Assembly: GCA_014706295.1 (NCBI GenBank)
Contig: JACSVZ010000014.1
Location: forward strand, 73,752,435-73,816,434
DNA from: Lycocorax pyrrhopterus obiensis
Lineage: Eukaryota > Chordata > Aves > Passeriformes > Paradisaeidae
DNA: 64,000 nucleotides
Direction of reading: 5' to 3'
Shown here: piece after piece, positions 50,430 through 59,210 of the stretch
How positions within the stretch are numbered: position 1 is the stretch's first letter
Layout of the letters: the number at the start of each line of letters is the position of its first letter
The notes under the pieces: model-generated
Told to the model about the DNA's origin: nothing
What the model saw: the letters and a program-made list of their open reading frames with translations, nothing else
Database searches by the model: none
Position numbers and translations under genes: made by a program

Positions 50430-51491
50430 ATGGGGAGCATCCTGTTCTCGTCTCTCCCCGCGGTGCCGCAGACCGTGAGCAAGGCCACGCAGACGGAGTG
50501 GAACTGCCCCGTGTGCCACAGCGTGCAGAGCGACACCGACGCGGTGCCCTGCGGCCACCGCTTCTGCATGGGCTGCCTCCTGCGCCACACGGCCACCAGC
50601 CCCGCGTGCCCGCTCTGCGCCAGCCCCCTGCTCAGCGCCCGCTTCTCCGTGCTGGGACAGAACGACTTCCTGCAGTGCATCCTCAGCCCGCCCGGAGTGC
50701 CGCTGGGGCCGGCCGGCTGGGCGCGGAGAGCTCTGTTCCGCCTGGTCTACACCCGGCCCGGGCCTTCGGCGCCGCAGGGAGCGCCGGCCCCGGCTGAGCC
50801 GGCGTGTGCGGGCCCGGAGGCCACGGGAAGCTTCCCGGCCGACCTGTGGGAAGAGCTGCTGCACGGACAGGAGCATCTCCTGGACCCCGTGCGGCCCTGG
50901 CTGCGGCAGAGCCTGGACGCCATCTACGGCGCGCAGTGGTGGGAGGCCAGGCAGGTGGAGAGCATCGCCCTCTCCACCCTGTGCATCTGCGGCCCGGACA
51001 GGGAAGCCCTGACGCACATGCTGCAGAGCTACCTCGGGGAATACACAGCACCGCTGATCCACGGCCTGATCCACGTCACCGTGCACCGGTGCAGAGACTC
51101 CTGGACGCTGCGGCGCTCCCAGGCTGCCCAGGAGCAGGAGGAGGAGGAGAGCCCCGCGGCCAGCGTCGGCCCCTCGGCCTCGCCGGGCGGGACCCCCGCC
51201 CCCAGCCTGGCTCCGGACCCCGACCCCGCAGGGCCTGGCATGTGGGACCCGCCCAGCGCGCCACTACCCGCCCGCCCCGGGGGTGCCGGCCGCCCCCGGG
51301 CCGCGCTCGCCCCTGCGGAGCCGCACCGGCCCCAGGCCTTGCCGGAGGAGGCCGCGCCGGCTCCAGGGCCCTCGGCGCCCCGCCGGGGCAGGAGCCGCTG
51401 GCCCCGGCCCACCCGGCGCTCTCAGAGGAGGAGGGCCTACAAATACCGGCGCCCTTTGAGGTTCAGAAGGAGGAAACCAAAGAGGAAATAA
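50430..51491 (+). CDS. RING-finger protein, TOPORS-like E3 ligase candidate (353 aa)
   Basis: Single-exon CDS of 353 codons, very GC-rich. ATG at 50430 is chosen because it has G at -3 and +4 and begins just before the conserved part; the frame stays open upstream to 49980 but runs through CR1 sequence. A C3HC4 RING lies at residues 26-63: WNCPVC, CGH at 41-43, CMGC at 46-49 and CPLC at 60-63, with the spacing expected of E3 ubiquitin ligases. A helical segment (about residues 130-225) contains DLWEELLHGQEHLLDPVRPW and LQSYLGEYTAPLIHGLIHV, resembling the region annotated in bird TOPORS-like proteins (from memory). A Pro/Ala-rich linker follows, then an Arg/Lys-rich tail (about 325-353), probably a nuclear or nucleic-acid-binding signal. 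Ubiquitin-ligase activity is inferred from the RING; substrates are unknown. It may also be a diverged retro-derived copy. Confidence 0.75.
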   Translation: MGSILFSSLPAVPQTVSKATQTEWNCPVCHSVQSDTDAVPCGHRFCMGCLLRHTATSPACPLCASPLLSARFSVLGQNDFLQCILSPPGVPLGPAGWARRALFRLVYTRPGPSAPQGAPAPAEPACAGPEATGSFPADLWEELLHGQEHLLDPVRPWLRQSLDAIYGAQWWEARQVESIALSTLCICGPDREALTHMLQSYLGEYTAPLIHGLIHVTVHRCRDSWTLRRSQAAQEQEEEESPAASVGPSASPGGTPAPSLAPDPDPAGPGMWDPPSAPLPARPGGAGRPRAALAPAEPHRPQALPEEAAPAPGPSAPRRGRSRWPRPTRRSQRRRAYKYRRPLRFRRRKPKRK

Positions 51492-51492
51492 A
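51487..51492 (+). terminator. AATAAA overlapping the RING-gene stop codon
   Basis: The TAA stop at 51489-51491 lies inside the hexamer AATAAA. If used, cleavage would leave almost no 3' UTR. A second AATAAA is at 51868-51873, about 380 bases on, and is the more usual choice. Confidence 0.5.
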
Positions 51493-51867
51493 AGGCTGTT
51501 TCCTTGGTACAGTCTCCCGTCCCCTTCTCCTGGGGGCCTTTCCCTCGTTCCCACCGCTGGCCAAGCTCCTACAGCCCCGGGAGATCCTGCGTGAAGCTGC
51601 ATGGAAATGACTCCAAAGTGCTCGTGCAGAGAAAGATTATTGTACGGGAAAAAGGAAAAAGGGAAAGATCCCCCTAAAAAAAAAAACAGGTGGAAAGCCC
51701 CCCGGGGGGTTTTCCCCCTGGGGGGACCAAAACCCCCACAGAGTCAGGGCTCCTGGGGTCAGACACCGGGGTCCCCCCACTCACTCCCTTCCTCTCTCCT
51801 CTCTCTTGGCAGCGAATGGAATTCACTGGGGGGGGCCTGATCTTGTGACCCCCTGCGCCCACCCACC

Positions 51868-51873
51868 AATAAA
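51868..51873 (+). terminator. Second AATAAA after the RING gene
   Basis: CACCAATAAAGGCG about 380 bases downstream of the RING stop codon, followed by GATGGTGACATC. This is a plausible main poly(A) signal and would give a normal-sized 3' UTR. Confidence 0.6.
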
Positions 51874-52009
51874 GGCGATGGCAGGATGGTGACATCATTT
51901 TTGGGGGGAATTCCAAGGGATTGGGGACTCAGCCCAAGGCAGCACTGGGTTGGGGTGAACCAAGAAAGTGTTTATTGGGCTGCACTGGGAGGGCACTGGG
52001 ATAGCACTG

Positions 52010-52700
52010 AAATCTGTGCTGGGAGTGCTGGGAGTGCCTAGGGAACCTTGGGACCTGTAGTGGGAGCACTGGGAGCCCTGGGGTCTGTACTGGGAGTGTG
52101 CTGGGAGCCCTGAGGTCTGTGCTGGGAGCCCTGGGGTCTGTACTGGGAGTGTGCTGGGAGCCCTGAGGTCTGTGCTGGGAGCCCTGGGGTCTGTACTGGG
52201 AGCGTACTGGGAGCCCTGGGGTCTGTACTGGGAGCCCTGGGGTCTGTGCTGGGAGCCCTGGGGTCTGTACTGGGAGCATACTGGGAGCCCTCGGGTCTGT
52301 GCTGGGGAGTGCACTGGAGCTACACTCAGAGCACAGGGCTCGTACTGGAGGGCATATTGGGAACACTGGGAGTATACTTGGGGCCCATATGGGGACAGCT
52401 CTGAGACTGGCTCTGTACTGGAAGCACTGGGTTCATACTGGGAACACTGGGGATCATGTCAGGATCCTGATTGGACTGTAGGTCCTGCTGGTGTCATACT
52501 GAGAGCACTGGGGCCATACTGGGATCTTCCTTGAAGAGCTGTGGCTCAGACCAGCATTGTTCTGGGGGTGCTGCTGGCATGTTGGAAGCACTGGGCACAT
52601 ACTGGGACTGTGGCAGCCCATGCTGGGATCGTGCCAGACCTGTGGCTCAGGCCAGCGTTGTACTGGGAGCACTGGGCCCACACTGGCATGGTGGTGGGTG
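52010..52700. repeat. GC-rich minisatellite, 21-bp core unit with 11-bp half units
   Basis: The clearest part (about 52,060-52,310) repeats CTGGGAGCCCTGGGGTCTGT plus one base, interspersed with shorter CTGGGAGTGTG units. The flanks to about 52,700 are degenerate ACTGGGAGCACTGGG blocks. All six frames stay open in places, but only because the unit length is a multiple of three. It is not coding. Confidence 0.9.
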
Positions 52701-53269
52701 TGCCCACACTGCTGGTTTCTGCCACATTTCGCCATTTTACTCTGGTGTTTCCCCATTTTGACTGTTTTTCTCACCACTTGTTGCCCATTTGTGCCCCATT
52801 TTTGCCCTTTTCCCTTGTTCTTTTATACATTTTTCCCCATTCTTGCAGTAATTTCTTTGAGTATTGCTCCCAGTAAAGCCCAAATCTCTGCCTTCCAGTA
52901 TGGACCGGTGCCTCCCAGTACAGCCTAGTGCCCTCTCCAGGACTCTGAGTGTGATCCAGGACTCCAGGATGATTTTAGCATGGCCTAGAGCTCAATCCCA
53001 GTATGTCCCACCAGCTCCCAGTGCCTTTCCGCACCAGCCCAGTCTCCCCAGTGGCACCACAGCTGTGCTGGGAACTTGGGGTGGGGGCAGGGCACGTACA
53101 CCTCCCTCAGCTGACCTGGCTGTGGCATGTCCCGGAGTGTCACCGGCCATGCTGACCCCAGCACACCCTTTGATGGCCACACCTCCCAAGTGAGGCCCCC
53201 TGGCCAGTGGAGCCCCACCCCTTTCCCACTGGCCTTGCCACAGACCCATCTGATGCCTCGAGAGGCCAC

Positions 53270-53690
53270 CTGAAAACAGAGGAATAAGGGAATAAAGGTC
53301 GGTATTTATTTGAAGGGCCCCCAAAGGTACCCCTGGGGAGCCAGAGGCCACTGCCGAGATGGACCCCAAGATGGACAACAGGCCACGAGTTCTTCACACT
53401 GTTAAGGGTTTGGTTCATTTGCATATCAGGTTAATTCTCCAATTAAACCTTCAGTTAGTGATGTAGTTTCCCCAAGCTCATCCCCCTCTTAAGATGTTGG
53501 TTTACACATTTGGGCCTAGGACGGTCTGGGTGTCCTTGGAGAGCAGGCCCGGAGAGGCTTTGTGATGTCTGCCTGGCACAGAGAGCCGAAGTGAACAGGT
53601 TACAAGGAACTCCAGAGTTACACACTGGGCAGTGCAGGATTTGAAAAATATGAAAGTTAAAACCTGAGGCATCACATCCAGGCTAGAAAA
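53270..53690 (-). repeat. Candidate retroviral solo LTR
   Basis: On the minus strand the segment has GGGCCCTTCAAATAAATACC, an LTR-like poly(A) signal context, near its end and a CATTTGCATATCAGG-type AT-rich interior on the plus strand. I recognise the pattern from songbird endogenous retrovirus LTRs, but the borders and a target-site duplication are not certain. No retroviral coding sequence is attached. Confidence 0.5.
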
Positions 53691-53698
53691 TCTCTCCC

Positions 53699-53933
53699 CA
53701 GCCCAGAGCCCTGAGTGCCACCTCCAGGCCTTCCTTGGACACCTCCAGGGATAGGCACTCCAAACCTGCCTGGGCAGCCCCTGCCAAGGCCTGACCACCC
53801 TTTCCATGGGGAAATTCCTGCTGATGTCCAACCTGAGCCTCCTCTGGCCCAGCCTGAGGCCGTTCCCTCTCCTCCTGTCCCTGTTCCCTGGGAGCAGAGC
53901 CCGACCCCCCTGGCTGCCCCCTCCTGTTACCAA
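53699..53933 (-). repeat. CR1 LINE fragment
   Basis: Reverse complement of CR1 3' coding sequence: the plus strand has CCACCTCCAGGCCTTCCTTG and CTGCTGATGTCCAACCTGAG; the minus strand reads [15 protein letters not shown]. It lies next to the candidate LTR on its left and a second repeat on its right. Confidence 0.85.
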
Positions 53934-53965
53934 CAATCAGTAGAAATGAACCTCCCCAACACCAG

Positions 53966-54444
53966 TGCAGCGTTAAGAAGCAGCCATTCTTCATTCAGCT
54001 GCAGGTGTGAGGGGATATCTCCTCTGAAATACCGTGCGTGCTGAGCACAGAGAAGGCTCCTGTTCATAGGCTGTACTTCACGTGCACGCTCACAGCTTTT
54101 CCTGGAAGAAACACACTTGTGGTAACCATTCCCCTGAAGTCACTAACACACATTCCCTCCCACCAGCACATGTATCCTCCTGTCCTGGCGGTGTCACTGG
54201 TGGTCCCTGAGGGCCAGTGACCCCACAGTTGTGTCTGAACACCCGGTGAACTGGTGCTTCTGTGCCCAGTTAGGAGAAAGGCTGGCATAGCTGGCCTAGC
54301 TTGTTAATTTGTGAGGCTTTGAATCAGTGGGGTGTAGTTTGTTACTCCTTTCCTTGGTTAATGTTTGTCGTACTTTTGATTGTGCACTTCCATAGTCTAA
54401 TGATTTTGCTAAATGATCATTGTATTAACCCACCAGGTGCAATC
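53966..54444. repeat. Dispersed repeat copy A (candidate LTR)
   Basis: About 480 bases homologous to 60,948-61,390 in the same orientation. Shared blocks are CATCTCCTCTGAAATAC-type sequence, TTTTCCTGGAATAA-like sequence, TGTCCTGGGGGTCTC-like sequence and TTGGTTAATGTTTG. It looks like a solo LTR of an endogenous retrovirus. No open reading frame is present. Confidence 0.65.
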
Positions 54445-54451
54445 AATTTTT

Positions 54452-54790
54452 CATCTGGCAGCACTGTCAGGGAGTTGTGCAGAGCCACAAGGTCCCCCCT
54501 GAGCCTCCTTTTCTCCAGGCTGAGCCCCTTTCCCAGCTCCCTCAGCCTCTCTTGGTGCTCCAGCCCCTGCCCAGCTCCATTCCCTTCCCTTCCCTGGACA
54601 CGCTGCAGCCCCTCAGGGTCCTGCCTGGGTTGAGGGGCCCAGAACTGGGCACAGCCCTCGAGATGGAGCCTCAGCAGTGCCCAGCACAGAGGGACAATCC
54701 CTGCTCTGCTCCTGCTGGCCACACTATTCCTGACACAGCCCAGGTGCCATTGGCCTCTTGCACCACCACTCCATGATCCACTGCTCTGGT
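54452..54790 (-). repeat. CR1 LINE fragment
   Basis: The plus strand contains AGAGCCACAAGGTCCCCCCT, GAGCCTCCTTTTCTCCAGGC and later CTCGAGATGGAGCCTCAGCA, the reverse complement of CR1 ORF2 C-terminal sequence; the minus strand reads [19 protein letters not shown]. It directly follows repeat copy A. Confidence 0.88.
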
Positions 54791-56040
54791 CTTACCTGGC
54801 AGCTTTCCCTCTCTCCAGCTGCGGAGGCTGCCTGGTCCAGCCATGTCTCCCATGGGACACTGCACACTAATGCCAGTGAGAGGGTCCCCTTCCCCCTGTG
54901 GATGCCCCATTCCCTAAAGTTTTGGTGTGGCCACACTGCTCCCCTTGGAGCTCAGACACCACAGATCATCCTGGCACAGCACCGGGCAAGTTACAGAGCG
55001 GGACCGTGTGACAGAGAGTGTCTGGGAATGACAGAGCCTGCCTTGGGAATGGACCCCTAGCACCCCTGTCAGCAAAACCCAGGGCCTGTACGGCAAGGAG
55101 GCACAAATGTGGGTTACAAGTGGGAAGGATTTGTGAAGAGACACCTGGCTAGTGCTGGAAAACCATACAGAGCTCCCATGTTGGCAGGTGCACAGAACTG
55201 GCATGGCTGGATTACTTGTGAGGATGCCAAGGCACAGAAACAGCTGCTCTGAGCAGCACCAGTGCCTGGGGATCTCCTGTGGATCTCATGTGGCTCCGTG
55301 CTGGACCTGGGGACAGTTTTGTGTTGTTTTACATCCCTTCCCCAAGGTCAGCGTGAAACGCTCACACCACACCCACCACAGCCACACCGTCGGAGCCCTG
55401 ACCCTGCTGTCAGCACTGTCCCCAGCACTGTCCCCAGCACCAGGGCCTGGCATGGAGACCCCTGAGCCAGAGCAGAAGGAAAACTCCCCTTCCGAGAGCC
55501 ACAAGGGGGGGGAAATCATCTTTCTCCCTGTGGCCATCAGGTCACCCAAGCTCAGGAATGCCCTGGATTTCATCTCCCAGGGGAATCCAGAGCCACATGT
55601 GGGTGGATTATTTCCCCGGATGCAGCAGGCACCTGAGGCTCCAGGCAGGAAGTGTCCAAGTGACTTGGGTACCCTCTCAAATTAACACCCTGTTCCCAAA
55701 CCTGAGCTGCACTCCCGAGGCCCCCCTGCCCCAGGGGCTGAGGTACCACACTGTGAGCCAAGCACAGATCCAGGCAGTTCCTGGGCCAGGCAGAGCTGGC
55801 ACGGGCTGGCTCGGGGACACCGAGCTGCCCTGCCCTTGTGCTCTGTGTTGTGACTCCATGTCCCACCTGGAGCACCTGGAGAACACATCCCCACCCGCAC
55901 CGGGCACTCCTCTCCTCTGCCTCCCCTCCATTCGAGGTGGCTCAAAACAAGAGGGGTAAGCTCAAGGCAGCAGCCAGGGAACTAATCCCAGCCAACCTCC
56001 CTCTCACCTAATGATTCTCACAAACGAAGTGTGACCAGGG
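54791..56040. other. Intergenic GC-rich sequence, nothing recognised
   Basis: About 1.25 kb between the CR1 fragment and the TOMM5 3' end. Open frames exist in several phases but lack homology, splice-site support or a conserved pattern. It may hold further decayed repeats. Confidence 0.4.
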
Positions 56041-56064
56041 CCCGGTGACACAACTGCTCTCCCG

Positions 56065-56070
56065 TTTATT
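56065..56070 (-). terminator. TOMM5 poly(A) signal AATAAA
   Basis: TTTATT on the plus strand (CCCGTTTATTTC) is AATAAA for the minus-strand TOMM5 transcript, about 380 bases after its stop codon. Confidence 0.7.
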
Positions 56071-56448
56071 TCAAATCAAACTGCTTGTGAACTGGATGCA
56101 GGGGAGACTGGACGCTGCACACGGACGGGGGTGAGGTGGGCAGCCACAGCACCACTGCCAGTGCGTGGGTGGAGATGGGCTCTGCTTGCACAGCACAGGG
56201 AATGTTCTGCCACGAGTCACTGCTCGGTCACACCACGGAGCGTTGCACGGCCGGCATCCACCTGCAGGGACCACAGCCCCCCGCCCATCCTGCCAGCCCG
56301 GCCATCGCTCCCCGGCCGGACACGCTGAAGTGAGACGTTTTGGAACCATCTGGCGCTGGCTGGCTGCCTCTGACACCGCGTTTGATTAGCGCCCGGGGGA
56401 GAGCAGCTGCAGTTCATTTCACGGGTTCGTGCGCCGGGCCCGCAGGGG

Positions 56449-56952
56449 TCATATACTGTCCAGCTTCTTCAGGATGAAGGGAGCTGAGAAAGAAAACAAC
56501 GTGGGCTCGAACTGAGTCAGCGGCGAGACTGCCGCGAGCTTGAGCAGCATCTCAGACACCCCGACCCCGGCGTGGACACCGCCCCGCTGTGCCCCTGCCC
56601 GGCGGCCCCGGCACGGGAGCTCGGGGCCGGCACATCCCGGGAACGGGGGCCCGGCACATCCCGGGAACGGGGGCCCGGCACATCCCGGGAGAGCGGGCCC
56701 GGCACATCCCGGGAACGGGGGCCCGGCACATCCCGGGAGAGCGGGCCCGGCACATCCCGGGAGCGCGGACTCGACACATCCCGGGAGCGCGGGCCCGGCA
56801 CATCCCGGGGCCGGGACGCACGGTCACTCACTGATCCGCAGCAGTGCGACGTAGATGAGGAAGTTGCGGACGGAGGCGAGGACGTCGCGGCGCATCTTCC
56901 GCCTCAGCTCCTCCGGGTCCATCTTGGGCCCCAGCCCCTCGATGCGGAACAT
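56449..56952 (-). CDS. TOMM5: TOMM5, small subunit of the mitochondrial TOM complex, two exons
   Basis: TOM5 is a tail-anchored subunit of the outer-membrane translocase that helps assemble and stabilise the TOM40 channel (family knowledge). Exon 1, 56832-56952, encodes [20 protein letters not shown] and then [20 protein letters not shown]; exon 2, 56449-56483, encodes [10 protein letters not shown] and stop. The splice joins ATC A|CT as Ile-Thr. The total of 51 aa equals the human length. One membrane segment spans roughly residues 28-45. A longer open frame continues upstream of the ATG, but it is GC-driven. The 348-nt intron carries an eight-copy minisatellite. On human 9p the neighbours are FBXO10 and FRMPD1; neither was recognised here. 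Confidence 0.97.
56631..56815. repeat. 24-bp minisatellite, eight copies, inside the TOMM5 intron
   Basis: CACATCCCGGG recurs at 56631, 56655, 56679, 56703, 56727, 56751, 56775 and 56799, an exact 24-base period. Variation is confined to the GAACGGGGG/GAGAGCGGG portion. Each unit contains the palindrome CCCGGG. Because 24 is divisible by three, all frames stay open and give spurious 8-residue peptide repeats. Confidence 0.95.
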
Positions 56953-57130
56953 CCCGGACCCGGCACTGGATCCCGGTTCTGACCCCGATCCCGACCCCGA
57001 CACCGGTGCCGCTGGCGGCCACGCGCGGCGGAACCACGTGACTGGACGCAGTGTAGCGTCACGTGACCGGGGGGGGCGGATGCGCACGGAGCGCAGTGAC
57101 GGCGCCGCTTCCGCCCGGCCGCGCTCCGCG
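56953..57130 (-). promoter_or_regulatory. TOMM5: TOMM5 CpG-island promoter with paired CACGTGAC boxes
   Basis: GC-rich region immediately upstream of TOMM5. Two copies of CACGTGAC lie at 57035-57042 and 57060-57067, an E-box extended in the form bound by USF and TFE/MiT factors (family knowledge). They are 25 bases apart, in the same orientation. Promoter function is inferred from position. Confidence 0.6.
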
Positions 57131-57133
57131 TGT

Positions 57134-57199
57134 GGGGACCGGGACCGGGACCGGGACCGGGACAGCGACCGCGACAGCCACAGCCACAGCCACAGCCAA
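57134..57199. repeat. Adjacent hexanucleotide repeats (GGGACC)n and (CAGCCA)n
   Basis: About five GGGACC units are followed by GCGACAGC and then about four CAGCCA units. They lie just upstream of the TOMM5 promoter and next to the outer edge of the left inverted-repeat arm. Confidence 0.9.
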
Positions 57200-57255
57200 A
57201 GCGCCGTCCCCAGCGTGTCGCGAGCCTTCCGCGGGCACCGCTGGGGCTGCACCGC

Positions 57256-57845
57256 TGGGGTGTGTCAAAGTTCCCCTAGGAAAGGGTTTCCTTTGGTGCT
57301 CGAGCTTTGTGCACTTTCAAGCCTCAAAAAAGGGGATTTAATCCCTGAAACTGAGCGGCCAACGAGCTCTCAGCGGTGTCCAGGCATTGGAAAGACAAAT
57401 TCCCGACTGATGGAAGTGCCTTGTTAAGGGTCAGGGCTGGACCGGCGTCAGTGGTCTCGGGCCTGGGGGAGGTTAACAGAGCCCGGCGAGAAGGATTTCC
57501 CTGGTAGTGGACATGGGCAGGGCAGAATTTATGGGCCCCAAGGACATTTGGCAGAACTCCCAGGGTGAGGAAGAAACTACTAAAGAGAGCTGGGCAGCTG
57601 TGCTGGAATCAGCTGCGGGTGGGAACAGGGATTCCGGCAGGGCCAGGGCCTGGCACGCGACCCAAGGAACCCCCGACCCACAGCAGAGAGAGCCTGAGCG
57701 TGGCACTAATTAGCGTGAGAGGAGGGAGGGAGTCATTACCCAACAGAGGGTAGAACAGTAATTAATGAGAGAACGATGTAACTTGTAGCAAATGAACACA
57801 AATGCCTTTGTTTGCTAAAGTGTGCAAATAATGAATGGGTTTGGT
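57256..57845 (+). repeat. Left arm of a ~590-bp inverted repeat
   Basis: This arm matches the reverse complement of 58,618-59,210 almost base for base, from GGGGTGTGTCA at the outer end to GTGCAAATAATGAA at the inner end. I noticed only a handful of differences, for example a T/C in ACTTGTAGC and a missing A in CTAAAGTG. Small open frames inside it are mirrored exactly in the other arm and look non-coding. Confidence 0.93.
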
Positions 57846-57993
57846 TGTGCTGGATTTGTGGATTTGCCACCCAGCAAAATGTAACTAAAGAACCGTAAAT
57901 AAACCAAATACCTCAACTGTTGCACTCTGGGGAAAAGAACCTGTTTTGGGACAAGGGAAGGCCTGGCTATGTGTGTGAGAGTCTGAGTAACAC

Positions 57994-58405
57994 ATCCCAG
58001 GATATTTGGAGTTGGAAGCTACCTCTGGAGCTCACCCAGCCCATCCCCCTGTCCAGGCAGGGTCCCCTGGAGCAGTGGCACAGGAGCGTGTCCAGCTGGC
58101 CTCGGGGTGTCTCCAGAGAGGGACACTCCAGGCCCTCCCTGGGCAGCTGTTCCAGGGCTCTGCCCCTCCACGGACAGAAGTTCTTCCTCCTGCTGGGCTG
58201 CAACTTGTTCTGGTTTATTTTATGGCCACTGCTCCCATCCTGTCCCTGGCACCCCTGAACAGAGCCTGGCACCATCCTCTGGCAGCCCTCGGAGGTGTTT
58301 GTATGGATTGATGGGATCCCCTCTCAGCCTTCCCTTCTCCAGACTGGCCAGGCCCAGCTCCCGCAGTCTCTGCTCATCCCAGAGATGCTCCAGACCCCAG
58401 ATCAT
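57994..58405 (-). repeat. CR1 LINE fragment in the inverted-repeat spacer
   Basis: Nearly identical to the CR1 at 16,748-17,215 over about 380 bases (shared GGACAGAAGTTCTTCCTCCT and GCACCCCTGAACAGAGCCTG). Minus-strand frames again read [20 protein letters not shown]. It lacks the extreme CR1 3' tail. Confidence 0.9.
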
Positions 58406-58617
58406 CTGACATCAGTTGTGCGTTTTTTTAGGGGTTCGAGCTGCATCCGGCCTGAAGCTCACCCAGAGAACTGCACGCACCAGGATCCCACAGTTGTACA
58501 CAAACATCAGATTTGTTACCCAACATGCAGCAAGCCAGTAATTACACACTGGAGAGAAACACTGAATATTTATGTCAGAGTTGTGTAAACCGGGGTGCTC
58601 GGTGTATTCCACAACCA

Positions 58618-59210
58618 AGTATCAAACCCCTTCATTATTTGCACACTTAGCAAACAAAGGCATTTGTGTTCATTTGCTGCAAGTTACATCGTTCTCTCAT
58701 TAATTACTGTTCTACCCTCTGTTGGGTAATGACTCCCTCCCTCCTCTCACGCTAATTAGTGCCACGCTCAGGCTCTCTCTGCTGTGGGTCGGGGGTTCCT
58801 TGGGTCGCGTGCCAGGCCCTGGCCCTGCCGGAATCCCTGTTCCCACCCGCAGCTGATTCCAGCACAGCTGCCCAGCTCTCTTTAGTAGTTTCTTCCTCAC
58901 CCTGGGAGTTCTGCCAAATGTCCTTGGGGCCCATAAATTCTGCCCTGCCCGTGTCCACTACCAGGGAAATCCTTCTCGCCGGGCTCTGTTAACCTCCCCC
59001 AGGCCCGAGACCACTGACGCCGGTCCAGCCCTGACCCTTAACAAGGCACTTCCATCAGTCGGGAATTTGTCTTTCCAATGCCTGGACACCGCTGAGAGCT
59101 CGTTGGCCGCTCAGTTTCAGGGATTAAATCCCCTTTTTTGAGGCTTGAAAGTGCACAAAGCTCGAGCACCAAAGGAAACCCTTTCCTAGGGGAACTGTGA
59201 CACACCCCAC
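58618..59210 (-). repeat. Right arm of the ~590-bp inverted repeat
   Basis: Reverse-complement partner of 57,256-57,845. The outer end is CACACCCCAC at about 59,201-59,210; beyond it the two flanks no longer match. Together with a spacer of about 770 bases the arms form a roughly 1.95-kb interrupted palindrome. Confidence 0.93.

Noticed and set aside
51895..52534. Repetitive peptides resembling a Gln/Pro/Ser-rich protein
   Set aside because: They are translations of the 21-bp minisatellite; the unit length is a multiple of three, so frames stay open by arithmetic.
56631..56815. CRISPR-like regular spacing
   Set aside because: Units abut with no unique spacers and the genome is vertebrate; this is a minisatellite.
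56517..56982. Open frames with 8-residue repeats (GTSRERGP type)
   Set aside because: They translate the 24-bp minisatellite inside the TOMM5 intron and overlap the TOMM5 exon in other frames.
57565..58900. Identical 62-codon frames in the two inverted-repeat arms as a duplicated gene
   Set aside because: No domain, promoter or splice signals; identity is explained by the arms being copies of each other.
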